From Phymatolithon calcareum (taxonomy: Eukaryota > Rhodophyta > Florideophyceae > Hapalidiales), in assembly GCA_977006965.1 (NCBI GenBank), contig OZ345379.1, positions 496,001 to 560,000 of the forward strand: a stretch of DNA of 64,000 nt, written 5' to 3'. The notes beneath the pieces were generated by a model, which saw only the letters and a program-made list of their open reading frames with translations, was not told the origin of the DNA and ran no database searches. The translations under genes and the position numbers were made by a program. Shown here piece after piece: positions 41,843 through 51,418 of this stretch (position 1 is its first letter; each line of letters starts with the position of its first letter).

Positions 41843-42736
41843 CAGGAGGTTGCGGTAAACTTCGCGAAGTTCGAATTTATTGCGTTTTGACATACAGTAT
41901 TTTTGCATTTTAACACCCAATTTGGGAGTAAACCGGCACCCAAAACGCTGTTTTCAGGAATATTGTAAGTACCGATTTTCGCAAATGGCAACCTAGCAGT
42001 GAATTTTTTTGTCGGTAATGGTAGAGAACGGAATGGAAAAGACGAAACGAACCTCGGTTCAGCGATTGCGAGAGTGAATAAGCCAGGAAGAGGCTGCAAA
42101 AATTACCAGTTCACAATTTTTCGCGGGAATGTGTCACGACAAAAGTTATCAAAAAACTAGAAAACGGCGCATGCTAGCATGCGACGGGTCGGGGGCAGTT
42201 TGTGCGCTAAATGACGGACCGCACTAAAGCTCTTCATTGGCCAAGAAGTGTCTTAAGCATGAGAGCATTTACAGTAAAAGCGCCTGAGGCAGACGACTGT
42301 GCACTGCAACGGCGCATGACCGAATTGATTTGGCACGACTCCTCCCAAACCCCTTCGAAACACCGCACACATATTATGATATGAAAATAGTATCATTTTT
42401 TTGTAAGTTTGCTTCCAAAATCTGCGTTTTTTTTAGCGCCTATCGATGACACATACACTAATACTCCGAGTACAAAATCGATGTACGAGCAAACTTACAT
42501 CGCCTCTCTCTTCCTAACGAAGCAAGAAGGTAGCTTGAGCGCTACAGATCTGTAGTCGGAGGGGTTCTCTCCACCATTTCCGAAAAAAATGAATGATGTA
42601 GGCAGAGAAACAAAAAACATGGTCCGTGTAAAAATGCAAAAAAAGTGCCGGTTTACTCCCAAATTGAGTGTTAACACTGTTAAAATGCAAAAATATGTCA
42701 AAACGCACTAAATTCGAAGTTTCCCACATCCTCCTG
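41843..42736. mobile_element. Non-autonomous inverted-repeat element, 894 bp
   Basis: Left arm 41843-41939 (from CAGGAGG to CCGGCAC) matches the reverse complement of 42645-42736. Weaker similarity continues inward to at least the TTTTTTT..GG.AATGG.AGAGAAC block near 42,010-42,035 and 42,560-42,600. There is no coding sequence inside. Ends, composition and length suit a foldback or MITE-like DNA transposon. No clear target-site duplication. A 14-bp palindrome AACTTCGCGAAGTT (41858-41871) is present only in the left arm. Confidence 0.7.
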
Positions 42737-42907
42737 TATTTCGAGCACCGTCAACTCGGTATCAATTGCTGGACAATCGCCAGAGGAGCCTCGATCATGA
42801 TGATCTCAAGAAACCTCTAAGCCCACCGATGCCAATGGTATAACGTTATGCAACGGCGATAAGACCCGACGTCCTTCCCTTCCTCTCCAACATCCCAGTG
42901 CCTGGTT

Positions 42908-43990
42908 ATGCACTTTGAAAAAGATCATATCCCCGTGAAAATCATGCCGTTCGGTCGCGTCTTGCGCCTGCGCCCAAAAGATATCTTCACCAATCTCGCA
43001 CTCGAGGATCGTCTCTTCCGTCTCGGACCGTCGCCTGCGCTCCTTTTTTACGTAAACCGGCCCTGTGCGGTACTGGGCCGCACGCAAAACCCGTTTGTGG
43101 AAGTCGACGTGGCGTACGCGGCAGAGCACAACGTCGCGATCGCGCGCCGCCGCTCCGGCGGCGGATGTGTCGTGCATGACGGCGGAAATCTCAACTTTTG
43201 TTTTGTCCGGCCGCGATCCGAGCACTCCGCGCTAGCAAACGCAGAATTTGTTGCCGAAGTCCTCCGCGATTCATTTGGGGTGCCCGCGTTGGTTAATGAG
43301 CGTGCGGATATCATTGTGGACGGGAAGAAAATCTCCGGGGCTGCGTACCGTATCACAGGCGACCGCGCGTATCATCACGGCACTCTGCTTGTCCGGTCGG
43401 ACCTCAGTGCATTGCGTCGAGTCTTGCGCGCACCGTTGAGACAGCGGCTTAAAGCACTGGGGACAAAGAGCGTTTCGTCGCCCGTTGCTAACATTGCGGA
43501 TTATCACCCCAATGTAACCGTCGACGATGTCGTAGCGGCCATTGCAGAAAAATACGGTGGCAGCAGTGAAAATATGCAAATTGTGGATGAGAAGGAGGTG
43601 GAGCTGAGTTTGGGTGGGGTGGCGAAGGAGAGGGAGCTGCTTGCTTCACATAGTTGGGTGTTCGGGCAAATCCCAAAGTTCTCTTTTGAGGACTTCGATG
43701 AGAACGGGCTCACGATTTCGGCTGCGATGGAAAAGGGCGCTGTTGTTACGAGCATGGCAGTGACACTTGCGACAGAGACGCATAAAGAGGAGACCGGAGT
43801 GACATTTTTGAATAAAATGGCGGCGGAATTGCATGGTTCCCTATTTGATGGATCTGTGCTAGCAAAAAGACTGGAAGCTCTACGACCACAGTTCGTCGGC
43901 ACTGCGAATGAAAGCATTGCGAATTTGTTTATTTCCAGGTTACGGAACGAAATTCCTCGACACCACTGGTGTCACCGTGAAGCTAAATAG
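42908..43990 (+). CDS. Lipoate-protein ligase (LplA/LIPT1 family)
   Basis: 360 residues. It contains the family signature RRRSGGGCVVHDGGNLNFCF near 80-100 and the lysine motif DGKKISGAAYRI near 138, which binds lipoyl-AMP. FYVNRPCAVLGRTQNP at about 48-63 is the usual N-terminal strand region. A C-terminal domain of about 130 residues follows (SHSWVFGQIPKFSFEDFDENG), as in LplA/LIPT1. It attaches lipoate or transfers the lipoyl group to E2 and H proteins of 2-oxoacid dehydrogenases and glycine cleavage, probably in mitochondria. A clear presequence is not visible, and an internal Met at residue 13 could be the start. Confidence 0.92.
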   Translation: MHFEKDHIPVKIMPFGRVLRLRPKDIFTNLALEDRLFRLGPSPALLFYVNRPCAVLGRTQNPFVEVDVAYAAEHNVAIARRRSGGGCVVHDGGNLNFCFVRPRSEHSALANAEFVAEVLRDSFGVPALVNERADIIVDGKKISGAAYRITGDRAYHHGTLLVRSDLSALRRVLRAPLRQRLKALGTKSVSSPVANIADYHPNVTVDDVVAAIAEKYGGSSENMQIVDEKEVELSLGGVAKERELLASHSWVFGQIPKFSFEDFDENGLTISAAMEKGAVVTSMAVTLATETHKEETGVTFLNKMAAELHGSLFDGSVLAKRLEALRPQFVGTANESIANLFISRLRNEIPRHHWCHREAK

Positions 43991-46159
43991 GTCTCGAATG
44001 ATTGCTTCACGCACAATTTTGGCTTGCCCAACATTAAAACATGTTTCGCAACAAGCACAGTCCTTTCCAATAAGGATTTCGGTCGAGCGTAGACCGTGAA
44101 GAGTACTGTAGTCGTACAAAGAGGCAAAATGGGCGTCGAACTTTCATGCAAAACCGGTGGGTCCAGTGGCCGTGAATAGCTTGCAGAAGGCTAGGCGTGG
44201 AGAATGGAAAAGTAGACCCCGGCAACTGGGACGCGCAATTATGTTTCGCTTCCAAGGAGGGCACTAACAGGGGCGCCATGCAGCCAGCGAAACGCTGCAG
44301 ACGCCCAATGTAACTATCTCCTAGCGGATGGCCCGCTGCGGTAAAGCGTCCGGGGTGCAGCCGATGGCATATGTTATGCGCAGGCGAGGGTGGAGCGAAA
44401 AGATCTGGAATCTCAAGTATCGGATCGGAGTGTAGCTCAGTAAGACATTCCGAACGAAGAATGTACGTAAAAGCACTGAAAATGAACCGGTATGAAGAGG
44501 GCCGTGCTACAGCTTTGCGAGTGAATACTGCAAGCATCATGTTTGCAGTTTCTCACTTGCAAAAGCTGGTCGAGGATCTATTCTGGAAGAGGTGAGAAGA
44601 AAGAAGGAACCAGGGTGAAAAAACAGACTTTTCATCCGTCACGCTTTGACGCAAGCTGAGTTTTACGCCAGGGGCTGTCAGGGCGGGATGCACGAATGTC
44701 GTGGATCGCATTAGCACGCTCCGGAAGTTGACATGCAGCATCATTGAGCACACCACAGCATTGCTATCGGCCCATGTTTCTGCAAATTCGGTGGTACCTA
44801 GTTGTACTACCGAACCCAACCCGACCCATCCGCCCCACCAATTCGTACAGCGCGTCTAACTTATAGTCTCCGGATGATCCGTGAGAATAGCTACAAACAA
44901 CAACAATCTCCATGAGTTGTGTATCCGGTCCAATTGCGTCGCAAGTCTGCAAGACAGTCATAAGGTTTTTGTCTTCTGCTGAAACCCTATCTTACCGCGT
45001 GCCGTCCAACGGCAGAAAATGTGCGCTTCTCGAACGATTCTGTTTCTTTGCCTTTGTCCGCCGCTTCTGCTGCTTGCAGTCCCTGGTCGTTTGTCGCGGC
45101 TAGGGATCTTGGGATCATGCCATGAAGTTGTTTTTGGACTCGCTGCTCACCGAGTTTTCATCGGTGTGAGCCCTCCACAGGGACATGACGCTCTCGCATT
45201 CGTCGAAAATGGATTAGAAGTAGGACCGATGTGCACGCTGTTCTTCAGAACGCCGGCCCTGACCAAGATCGGCAGTAAGTGAGGTTCACCTTGGGGCTTT
45301 TTCAAAGACATTCAAGCCTTTTGTGCTGACTATTGGGATTCTGTGCTGGTTTCGAAAACATTCTCTGCTAAGACGCTAGAACAAGGTCGAATTCAGCTGT
45401 CTAGACTCTCTGTTCTGGAACCGCTTTACGGATAATCTGAACCACTGCAGTACATTTACCAAGATTATCACTTTCCAATGTCTCCTGGACTGTCTTGCAC
45501 GAACGCAACATCTGAAAAGCAGAGTCGCTAACGTCGTTTCTGAATTGGGTTACACACTAAAACACGATCGTCCGCTGACTGAATTGGATGGCCTTGGGGT
45601 ATATACTTCGGCCATTTAGTACTTCGAACATGCACTACTTCATATTCGGCGTCTTTCGCATGCAGGTGAATACAGAGTGAACAAATTTGAAGATCCATAA
45701 CTCAGCATGGAGTAGTTCAAAGCTTCATCAAAATGTTTTTCAGTCGTTGTTGTCAAGCCCGGTTCTGAGTTTACAGGCCTGTTTGTGCAGATGAGGTATA
45801 TAACGCTCTGTTCTAGCACTCCGAGACAACACAGGTAAACGCCTGATGTGCTGAAGAGACGTCGACGCAATAGCTTCGATATCCTCAAGCTGACGTCACC
45901 GAAAAAGAGGAATCCAGCGCTTCTCGGTTCAGAGATACAAAGGAACAACACTATTGAATTTTTTAGTAACACTATAAACAGGGAGTCAAAAAGACGGGCG
46001 ATAGCCACTGCTCTCTGAGCTGCAGCACTGCGGTTTGTGGACCTAATTAGCTCTACGGGCTATCTCGTGCACTTCATCTGAAACAAAAACGATGCACTTC
46101 AATGCAGGAGTGTAACAATCATTCGTTTTTTAGTCCTTCTAAAAGCACTTAGGACATCC
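43991..46159. other. Gene-poor region, possible relics
   Basis: About 2.2 kb. A hydrophobic-start open frame at 45019-45282 and a nearby stretch around 45,295-45,435 (reading FFKDIQAFCADYWDSVLVSK) are protein-like but in different frames and without recognised domains. No gene is called. Confidence 0.4.
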
Positions 46160-47032
46160 TTAACTACCTGCTGCACCCGCAACAGCACTCAAAGACCCTT
46201 TCGTCAGCATTCGTGGCGCCATAATAGGAGAAACGTTCCCCTTCTCCGTCACAATAACATCAACCTCACTCGACAGAAGCACATCACGTCCCCCAACCTC
46301 CAAATCCAGCAATATCCCATCTGAAAACTTCGCACTCTGCGCCACAACTACAACCGCAATACCCTTCTCCTTACACAACGCCGCAACAGGCGCCGCCCCC
46401 GCCGCGACAAGTACACGTCCATTCATGCCCACCTCCTCCGCCCCCAGGAAGAGCGCGCCAACGCCATCAAGAACATCCTCAGCCGCCGCCAGCAGTCCAT
46501 ATCGAACCTTAACGCCAGCATTCGCAAACCGTCTTGCAACATCCTTTCCCGGTGTATCCGGCCAAGCGTCAACAACCGAAACAGACTCCACACTGACAGC
46601 CATACCAGAAACGGCAGTCTCCGCGACTTTCGACCCTGCAAACAACGCCACATGCGTCCACTGCCTTTCAAAGCACAAGTTCTGAGCGACTGTAGCAGCC
46701 CCGGACATGGCGTCGATGACGCGACTTTGCACAAAGTTGCGCATGTCGCGAAGTACCGCGGCTCGCATCTCCTCGTCCGAGTCGCCCTCACCGGCGGCAA
46801 TGCTGGCCATTGCGGCCTCGCCGAGGGCGCGTTCGAGAACGGAGAGTTGCTGGTCGCCGCCGGAGGCTAGTGCGACAACAGAGCCCAGAATGTGTGTTGG
46901 AAGCTTGTCGTCTGGAAAGGTTGCGAAGCGCATGGCGCGCGCCATACTGTCGGCGAAACGCTGTGCGCGAGCGGTGCAACTGGCGCCGGAATGGGGATCC
47001 ATTTTTGAAAGCGCGTCCGGGGCGAAACCCAT
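46160..47032 (-). CDS. eIF2B alpha/beta/delta-family protein (IF-2B fold)
   Basis: 290 residues from the ATG ending at 47032. The frame is open 47 codons further upstream with Ser/Pro/Arg-rich sequence, but only from a TTG. An N-terminal helical domain (ILGSVVALASGGDQQLSVLERAL) is followed by a Rossmann-like IF-2B domain: VDAWPDTPGKDVARRFANAGVKV, then LFLGAEEVGMNGRVLVAAGAAPVAALCKEKGIAVVVVAQSAKF, then the late VTEKGNVSPIMAPRMLTKG. The motif order matches regulatory subunits of the eIF2 exchange factor. It is divergent from them, so a ribose-1-phosphate isomerase relative is possible. It is head-to-head with FabI. Confidence 0.65.
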   Translation of the reverse strand: MGFAPDALSKMDPHSGASCTARAQRFADSMARAMRFATFPDDKLPTHILGSVVALASGGDQQLSVLERALGEAAMASIAAGEGDSDEEMRAAVLRDMRNFVQSRVIDAMSGAATVAQNLCFERQWTHVALFAGSKVAETAVSGMAVSVESVSVVDAWPDTPGKDVARRFANAGVKVRYGLLAAAEDVLDGVGALFLGAEEVGMNGRVLVAAGAAPVAALCKEKGIAVVVVAQSAKFSDGILLDLEVGGRDVLLSSEVDVIVTEKGNVSPIMAPRMLTKGSLSAVAGAAGS

Positions 47033-47531
47033 GGATGGGTTACGCGCGCGCGGGGGGCACGCGGGTTGAACGAGAGGTTCTGGAGATTTTGAAACAGGGA
47101 ATCGGAATCGGAATGCAGCAGAAGAAACACATTTCACAGGGACACGGTGAGGAGGTGAAGAGGTGAAGTACAAAGAACGGGAGCGCGTTAGAACTGAGTA
47201 CTGCGGGATGTCAAATTAGCTGTGAGTAGATTGCGTACTGGGAGAGGCTTTAAATAGCCTACCGGTGGGGTGGAAACTGGAGTGAGCGAGAGAACGAAAT
47301 TGTCGGGCGTGGGAGGTGTCGCGACAGACACGATTGGTTGCGCCGTCTTGAAAGATAGCGCTTTGTTTTGCAATGCCTGCATACAGCTGTAAGCCATTGC
47401 CTAGCCTATGATGCACGGATCTGGGCAATATGGTGCAGACCGTTAGGGTCAGATCTGATCTCACAAACCCTCGACTGAGCATTCCCTCTCAATCTTTGAC
47501 CTTCATCGACTTTCGTTCTTGTCTGCCTGCC

Positions 47532-48585
47532 ATGACGCCCCTTTGTTTCACGCCCGGTTTGGGTAGTGTGGCTCTCTCGAGTCGCAGCGCGTTCGTGACG
47601 GCAGGATCTAAGCTATGTAGCTCCTTTTCCGCTCCGACTCTAGTGCGCAGAATTCGAACTTCTGCACCGGTCATGACTGCAGCTACCACAGAAACTCTAT
47701 CTGCGATGTCCATTCCGCTAATTGATCTACGTGGTAAAAAGGCGCTTGTGACCGGCATAGCTAATAATCGATCCATCGCATGGGGAATCACGCAGCAGTT
47801 GCACGCAGCGGGTGCTGAAATCGGAGTTGCCTTTCTCCCCATGAATGAAAAAGTCGAGGATAAGGTAAGTTAATTTACTCCCCAACCCCGTCACCAACAA
47901 CCTTGCATTCCCATCACTAACCACACTATCGCTCACTGGTTGCACACAGATTCGTAAACTCACAGAGGACATCAACCCATCGCTATTCGTAGCTTGCGAC
48001 GTGACGAAGCCGGAACAGATCGAGAATCTCGCATCAACTATCGCATCCGAATGGGGCACCGCCGACATCGTCGTGCACTGTCTCGCCTTTGCGGACCGGA
48101 AGGACTTGGAGGGTAGTTTTTCCGCCACTTCCAAGACCGGTTTCGACATGGCGCTCGACATCTCAGCCTATTCCCTGGTTGAAATGGCCGGAAAATTGCG
48201 CCGCGTACTCAGTCCTAATGCAGCATTTGTCACACTGTCGTACCTCGGTGCCGCGCGTGTCGTGCCGAATTACAACGTCATGGGCGTGGCAAAGGCTGCG
48301 CTCGAGGCGTCGGTACGTTATCTTGCTGCGGAAATGGGGCCGGATGGCATTCGTGTTAATGCCATTTCTGCAGGCCCTATTCGAACATTGGCTAGCTCGG
48401 CAATCGGCGGTATTCAGACAATGATCAAACATGTGGAGGCTACCGCCCCGCTTCGTAGGACCGTCACGCAGAAGGAGGTCGGTAATGCTGCGGCGTTCTT
48501 GCTCTCCCCGGCGGCGAGCGGAATTACCGGACAGGTCATGTATGTCGATGCTGGATATGAGATTATGGGGGCGCCGTATTTGTAG
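47532..48585 (+). CDS. Plastid enoyl-ACP reductase (FabI/ENR), two exons
   Basis: Exon 1 is 47532-47864, exon 2 is 47950-48585, and the 85-nt intron is phase 0 (GTAAGT ... GCACACAG). The product is 322 residues. The transit peptide is Ser/Arg-rich (about 1-55). The mature part starts [26 protein letters not shown] (NADH site), with [47 protein letters not shown] (catalytic Tyr-x6-Lys) and [16 protein letters not shown]. It carries out the last reductive step of type II fatty-acid elongation in the plastid. The ATG at 47532 is chosen; the frame opens further upstream but without targeting character. Confidence 0.95.
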
Positions 48586-48821
48586 AGTTGAGGAGGTTGC
48601 TGCTGTGCCTTGGCTTTCTCGGTGCTGATGGCAGTTTTTTTGCGAAGCTATAGACGGTCGTGCATGGTGTCTTCTTTTACTAAAACTTCAAGTTCTTCAC
48701 CCCGTGCGTCGACGTAGGGACGACATTCTGTTCTTCACATTGCCAACCTTGGATGCCGAGAATTAAGACTTGTTGACGGCAACATTTTCTAATAGTATGC
48801 AACTTTCGCAATGTTAACTGG

Positions 48822-49085
48822 TCACTTTAAATCCTTCAACTCATTCAACGGCCCCGGCTTCCTCTCTTGTCGGCGTTTTCGAACCACCGGGATGAGCATG
48901 AGCGAAGATGTTAGAGTTCCGGCAGAGACGATCCAGAACAAAGAAACTGCCACCCGATCCTGAATGCCCATTTTTCGAAGAGCAGTGTTTTCGAGCGGAA
49001 AGAAGTCAACGGGATTGCAGACGATATTGCAGTTGCCCAGCTCGGCCTTCGATCGCCAAGTTCCGTAGGAAGACGGGCACCTCAA
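48822..49085 (-). CDS. Possible small single-helix membrane protein
   Basis: 87 codons, open from a TTG; internal ATG at codon 39. GNCNIVCNPVDFFPLENTAL precedes a hydrophobic helix (VAVSLFWIVSAGTLTSSLMLIPVV) and a basic end RKRRQERK. It may be the last exon of a spliced gene read from about 49,130. No family was recognised. Convergent with FabI and divergent from AroDE. Confidence 0.3.
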   Translation of the reverse strand: MRCPSSYGTWRSKAELGNCNIVCNPVDFFPLENTALRKMGIQDRVAVSLFWIVSAGTLTSSLMLIPVVRKRRQERKPGPLNELKDLK

Positions 49086-49200
49086 AACAATAGACGACGC
49101 GTATCATAACCATGTATGAGTTTCGCATCTGAGGCCAATCTGCTTGAGGCGAATGCGTGTGGCGTTCAAACACGATCTCGTCTATTCACATTCTTGAACC

Positions 49201-51051
49201 ATGGATGCTGTAACATCCGTACCGAGGCTCGGCTTCGTACTGCAATCCCCAGCTCGTCTCAAAAGAGCATTTGGTATATCCCGCAGCTGTTCAACTTTCT
49301 CAACATCACTGGAGTCAAGGAGAAGCGTGAGGAATTTCAAATGTACTATGAAACCAGCTGTCACGAGCAGTGCGAACAATTCAGGAAATGCCAAAAGTGC
49401 GACATCTGGCACTCTCATATGCGCCAGTCTTACCTCCGCCTCTGTTGAAGGTCAATTAGAAGAGGTCCGTATTGTTTTGATGTAGGCCATAATCGATACA
49501 TTCAAAATGCCTGTCTGCTTTGACTAATTAGTTCTTTCTCTTTTTTGGGAATTGATTCAGATGCGGGAAGCTGCAGCAGCTGGAGCCGATGTGGCAGAAG
49601 TTCGTGTCGACAATTTATCATCAGCAGAACAGTCAAAGTGGACAGAAATTGTTCAAAGAAAGTGCTTGCCAGTTATTGTCACGAACAGAGCGGCTTGGGA
49701 AGGAGGAAACTGGACAGGCGATGACGACGAGCGACTCTCAATTTTGCTGCAAGCTGAGAAACTTGGCGCTGAATACATTGACGTTGAGCTCGCAGCATGC
49801 GATCGATTCCAACAACTAAGGCAGACGTTTGCTGGAACTGACAGAAAAGCCAAACTCATTTTGTCTCATCACAACTTCGAGCGAGCGTTAACATGCGAAG
49901 AAATCGAAACCGTCCGCGACGGTATGCGGAAAGGAGGGGCAGATGTTTTCAAAATGGCAATGATGGCGACCAATGCCCTGGATAATGCTATTGTTTTTGA
50001 AACACTCGCGTCAGCCACAGAGCCAACGATATTCTTGGCAATGGGGGACATGGGGCAAGTATCTAGAATTGCCGCTCCAAAATACGGTGCATTTTTGACG
50101 TTCTCCTCTCTTGGCGCAGGGCGCGAGTCTGCACCAGGACAAGTGGAAACCGAGCGTTTGACCAAATTCTTCCGATTCCGAGACATCACTCCCAAAACAC
50201 CTGTCTATGGTATTATCGGAAACCCGGTTAGTCACTCAATGAGCCCACCGTTGCACAATGCAGCAATGGCAGATCGAAATCTGGACGGACTATATGTGTA
50301 TTTGAAAGTTGAAGATGATGCTTCAAATTTTATTCGAAGAATGTGCACCTTGGGATTCGAAGGGTTCTCGGTCACAATGCCGAGCAAAGTCGATGCAATG
50401 AAAGCGATGGACGAGATAGATCACACCGCGAAAGTTATCGGCGCTGTGAATACCGTCGTCAGACAACAGGATGGCACTCTGAAGGGATATAACACGGATT
50501 GGACAGCGGCAATGTCTGCTATTGAAGATGAACTCCCGACAAAATCGCTTGTTGGACTCCGAGTTGTATGTATTGGTGCCGGAGGGGCAGGTCGAGCTCT
50601 TTCGTTTGGGGCGCTGGAGCGGGGAGCGAGTCAAATGATAATTGTCAATCGATCGAAGGCTAAAGCTGTATCACTTGCTTCCGATATAGGCGGTGAACGG
50701 GCAATTGGTATGTCTTTGGAAGAATTCGTTGCAAACGATAACATCGCTTTCGATGTGTTGATGAACACAACTTCGGTAGGAATGAGCCCGGAGAAAAACA
50801 AGACTCCTGTTCCTGCTTCTAAACTAAATGGCAAACCTCTCGTTTTTGATGCTGTTTATAATCCGATCGAAACCAGGTTGTTACGTGAGGCCAAGTCAAA
50901 CGGATGTATCGTCGTATCCGGGTTTGAAATGTTCGTGCGACAGGCAGCTGAACAGTTTCGACTCTGGCACCCATCTGTGGATCCACCTCTATCCCTCATG
51001 CGGCAAGTGGTTGCGGATTGCTTACAAGAGAAGACACCGGCGAAGCTGTGA
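49201..51051 (+). CDS. Bifunctional 3-dehydroquinate dehydratase / shikimate dehydrogenase, two exons
   Basis: Exon 1 is 49201-49464, exon 2 is 49561-51051, and the 96-nt intron is phase 0 (acceptor TTGATTCAG). The product is 584 residues. A Ser/Arg-rich plastid transit peptide of about 65 residues is followed by type I dehydroquinase: TLICASLTSASVEG (start strand, split by the intron), AGADVAEVRVD, SHHNFERAL and DVFKMAMMAT with the Schiff-base Lys. Shikimate dehydrogenase follows: GNPVSHSMSPPLHNAAM, GFSVTMPSKVDAM (catalytic Lys), GAGGAGRALSFGAL (NADP site) and NTTSVGMSP. These are steps 3 and 4 of the shikimate pathway, fused as in plants. Donor GTCCGT is non-consensus. Confidence 0.94.
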
Positions 51052-51418
51052 ACAAAGTGAGATGACTGTCGCTCTAGTACAGGGAATCAGCCAGCAACAT
51101 AAGAAACAACAGCAAAGCGTCTTTTGGTTTTACACTCTTTCATAATAGCCAAGTCTGCTTCTTCTTGCAATCGGTGCAAGCATTACGACTTTTCTCAATT
51201 TTTACATCTTTCTGGAATTTGTAAATTCAATCCGGTCAATTTGCTTAACTGAACTTCATTGGTGATCTCTTCGGGAAGGTCGTCAAATATCGCTAAAGCT
51301 TAGCAAGTCGCTAAATATTTCGCAGGCTTCATGGGAAATTATTTCTTTCACTCTGTGGTGGTTGATGTGTCCCCGTCAGATTTACTTGTGAATTCTCCGC
51401 CAGCAGTATGCTCCAAGG

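Noticed and set aside
44034-44540. 168-codon minus-strand frame
   Set aside because: No domain and irregular composition; likely chance.
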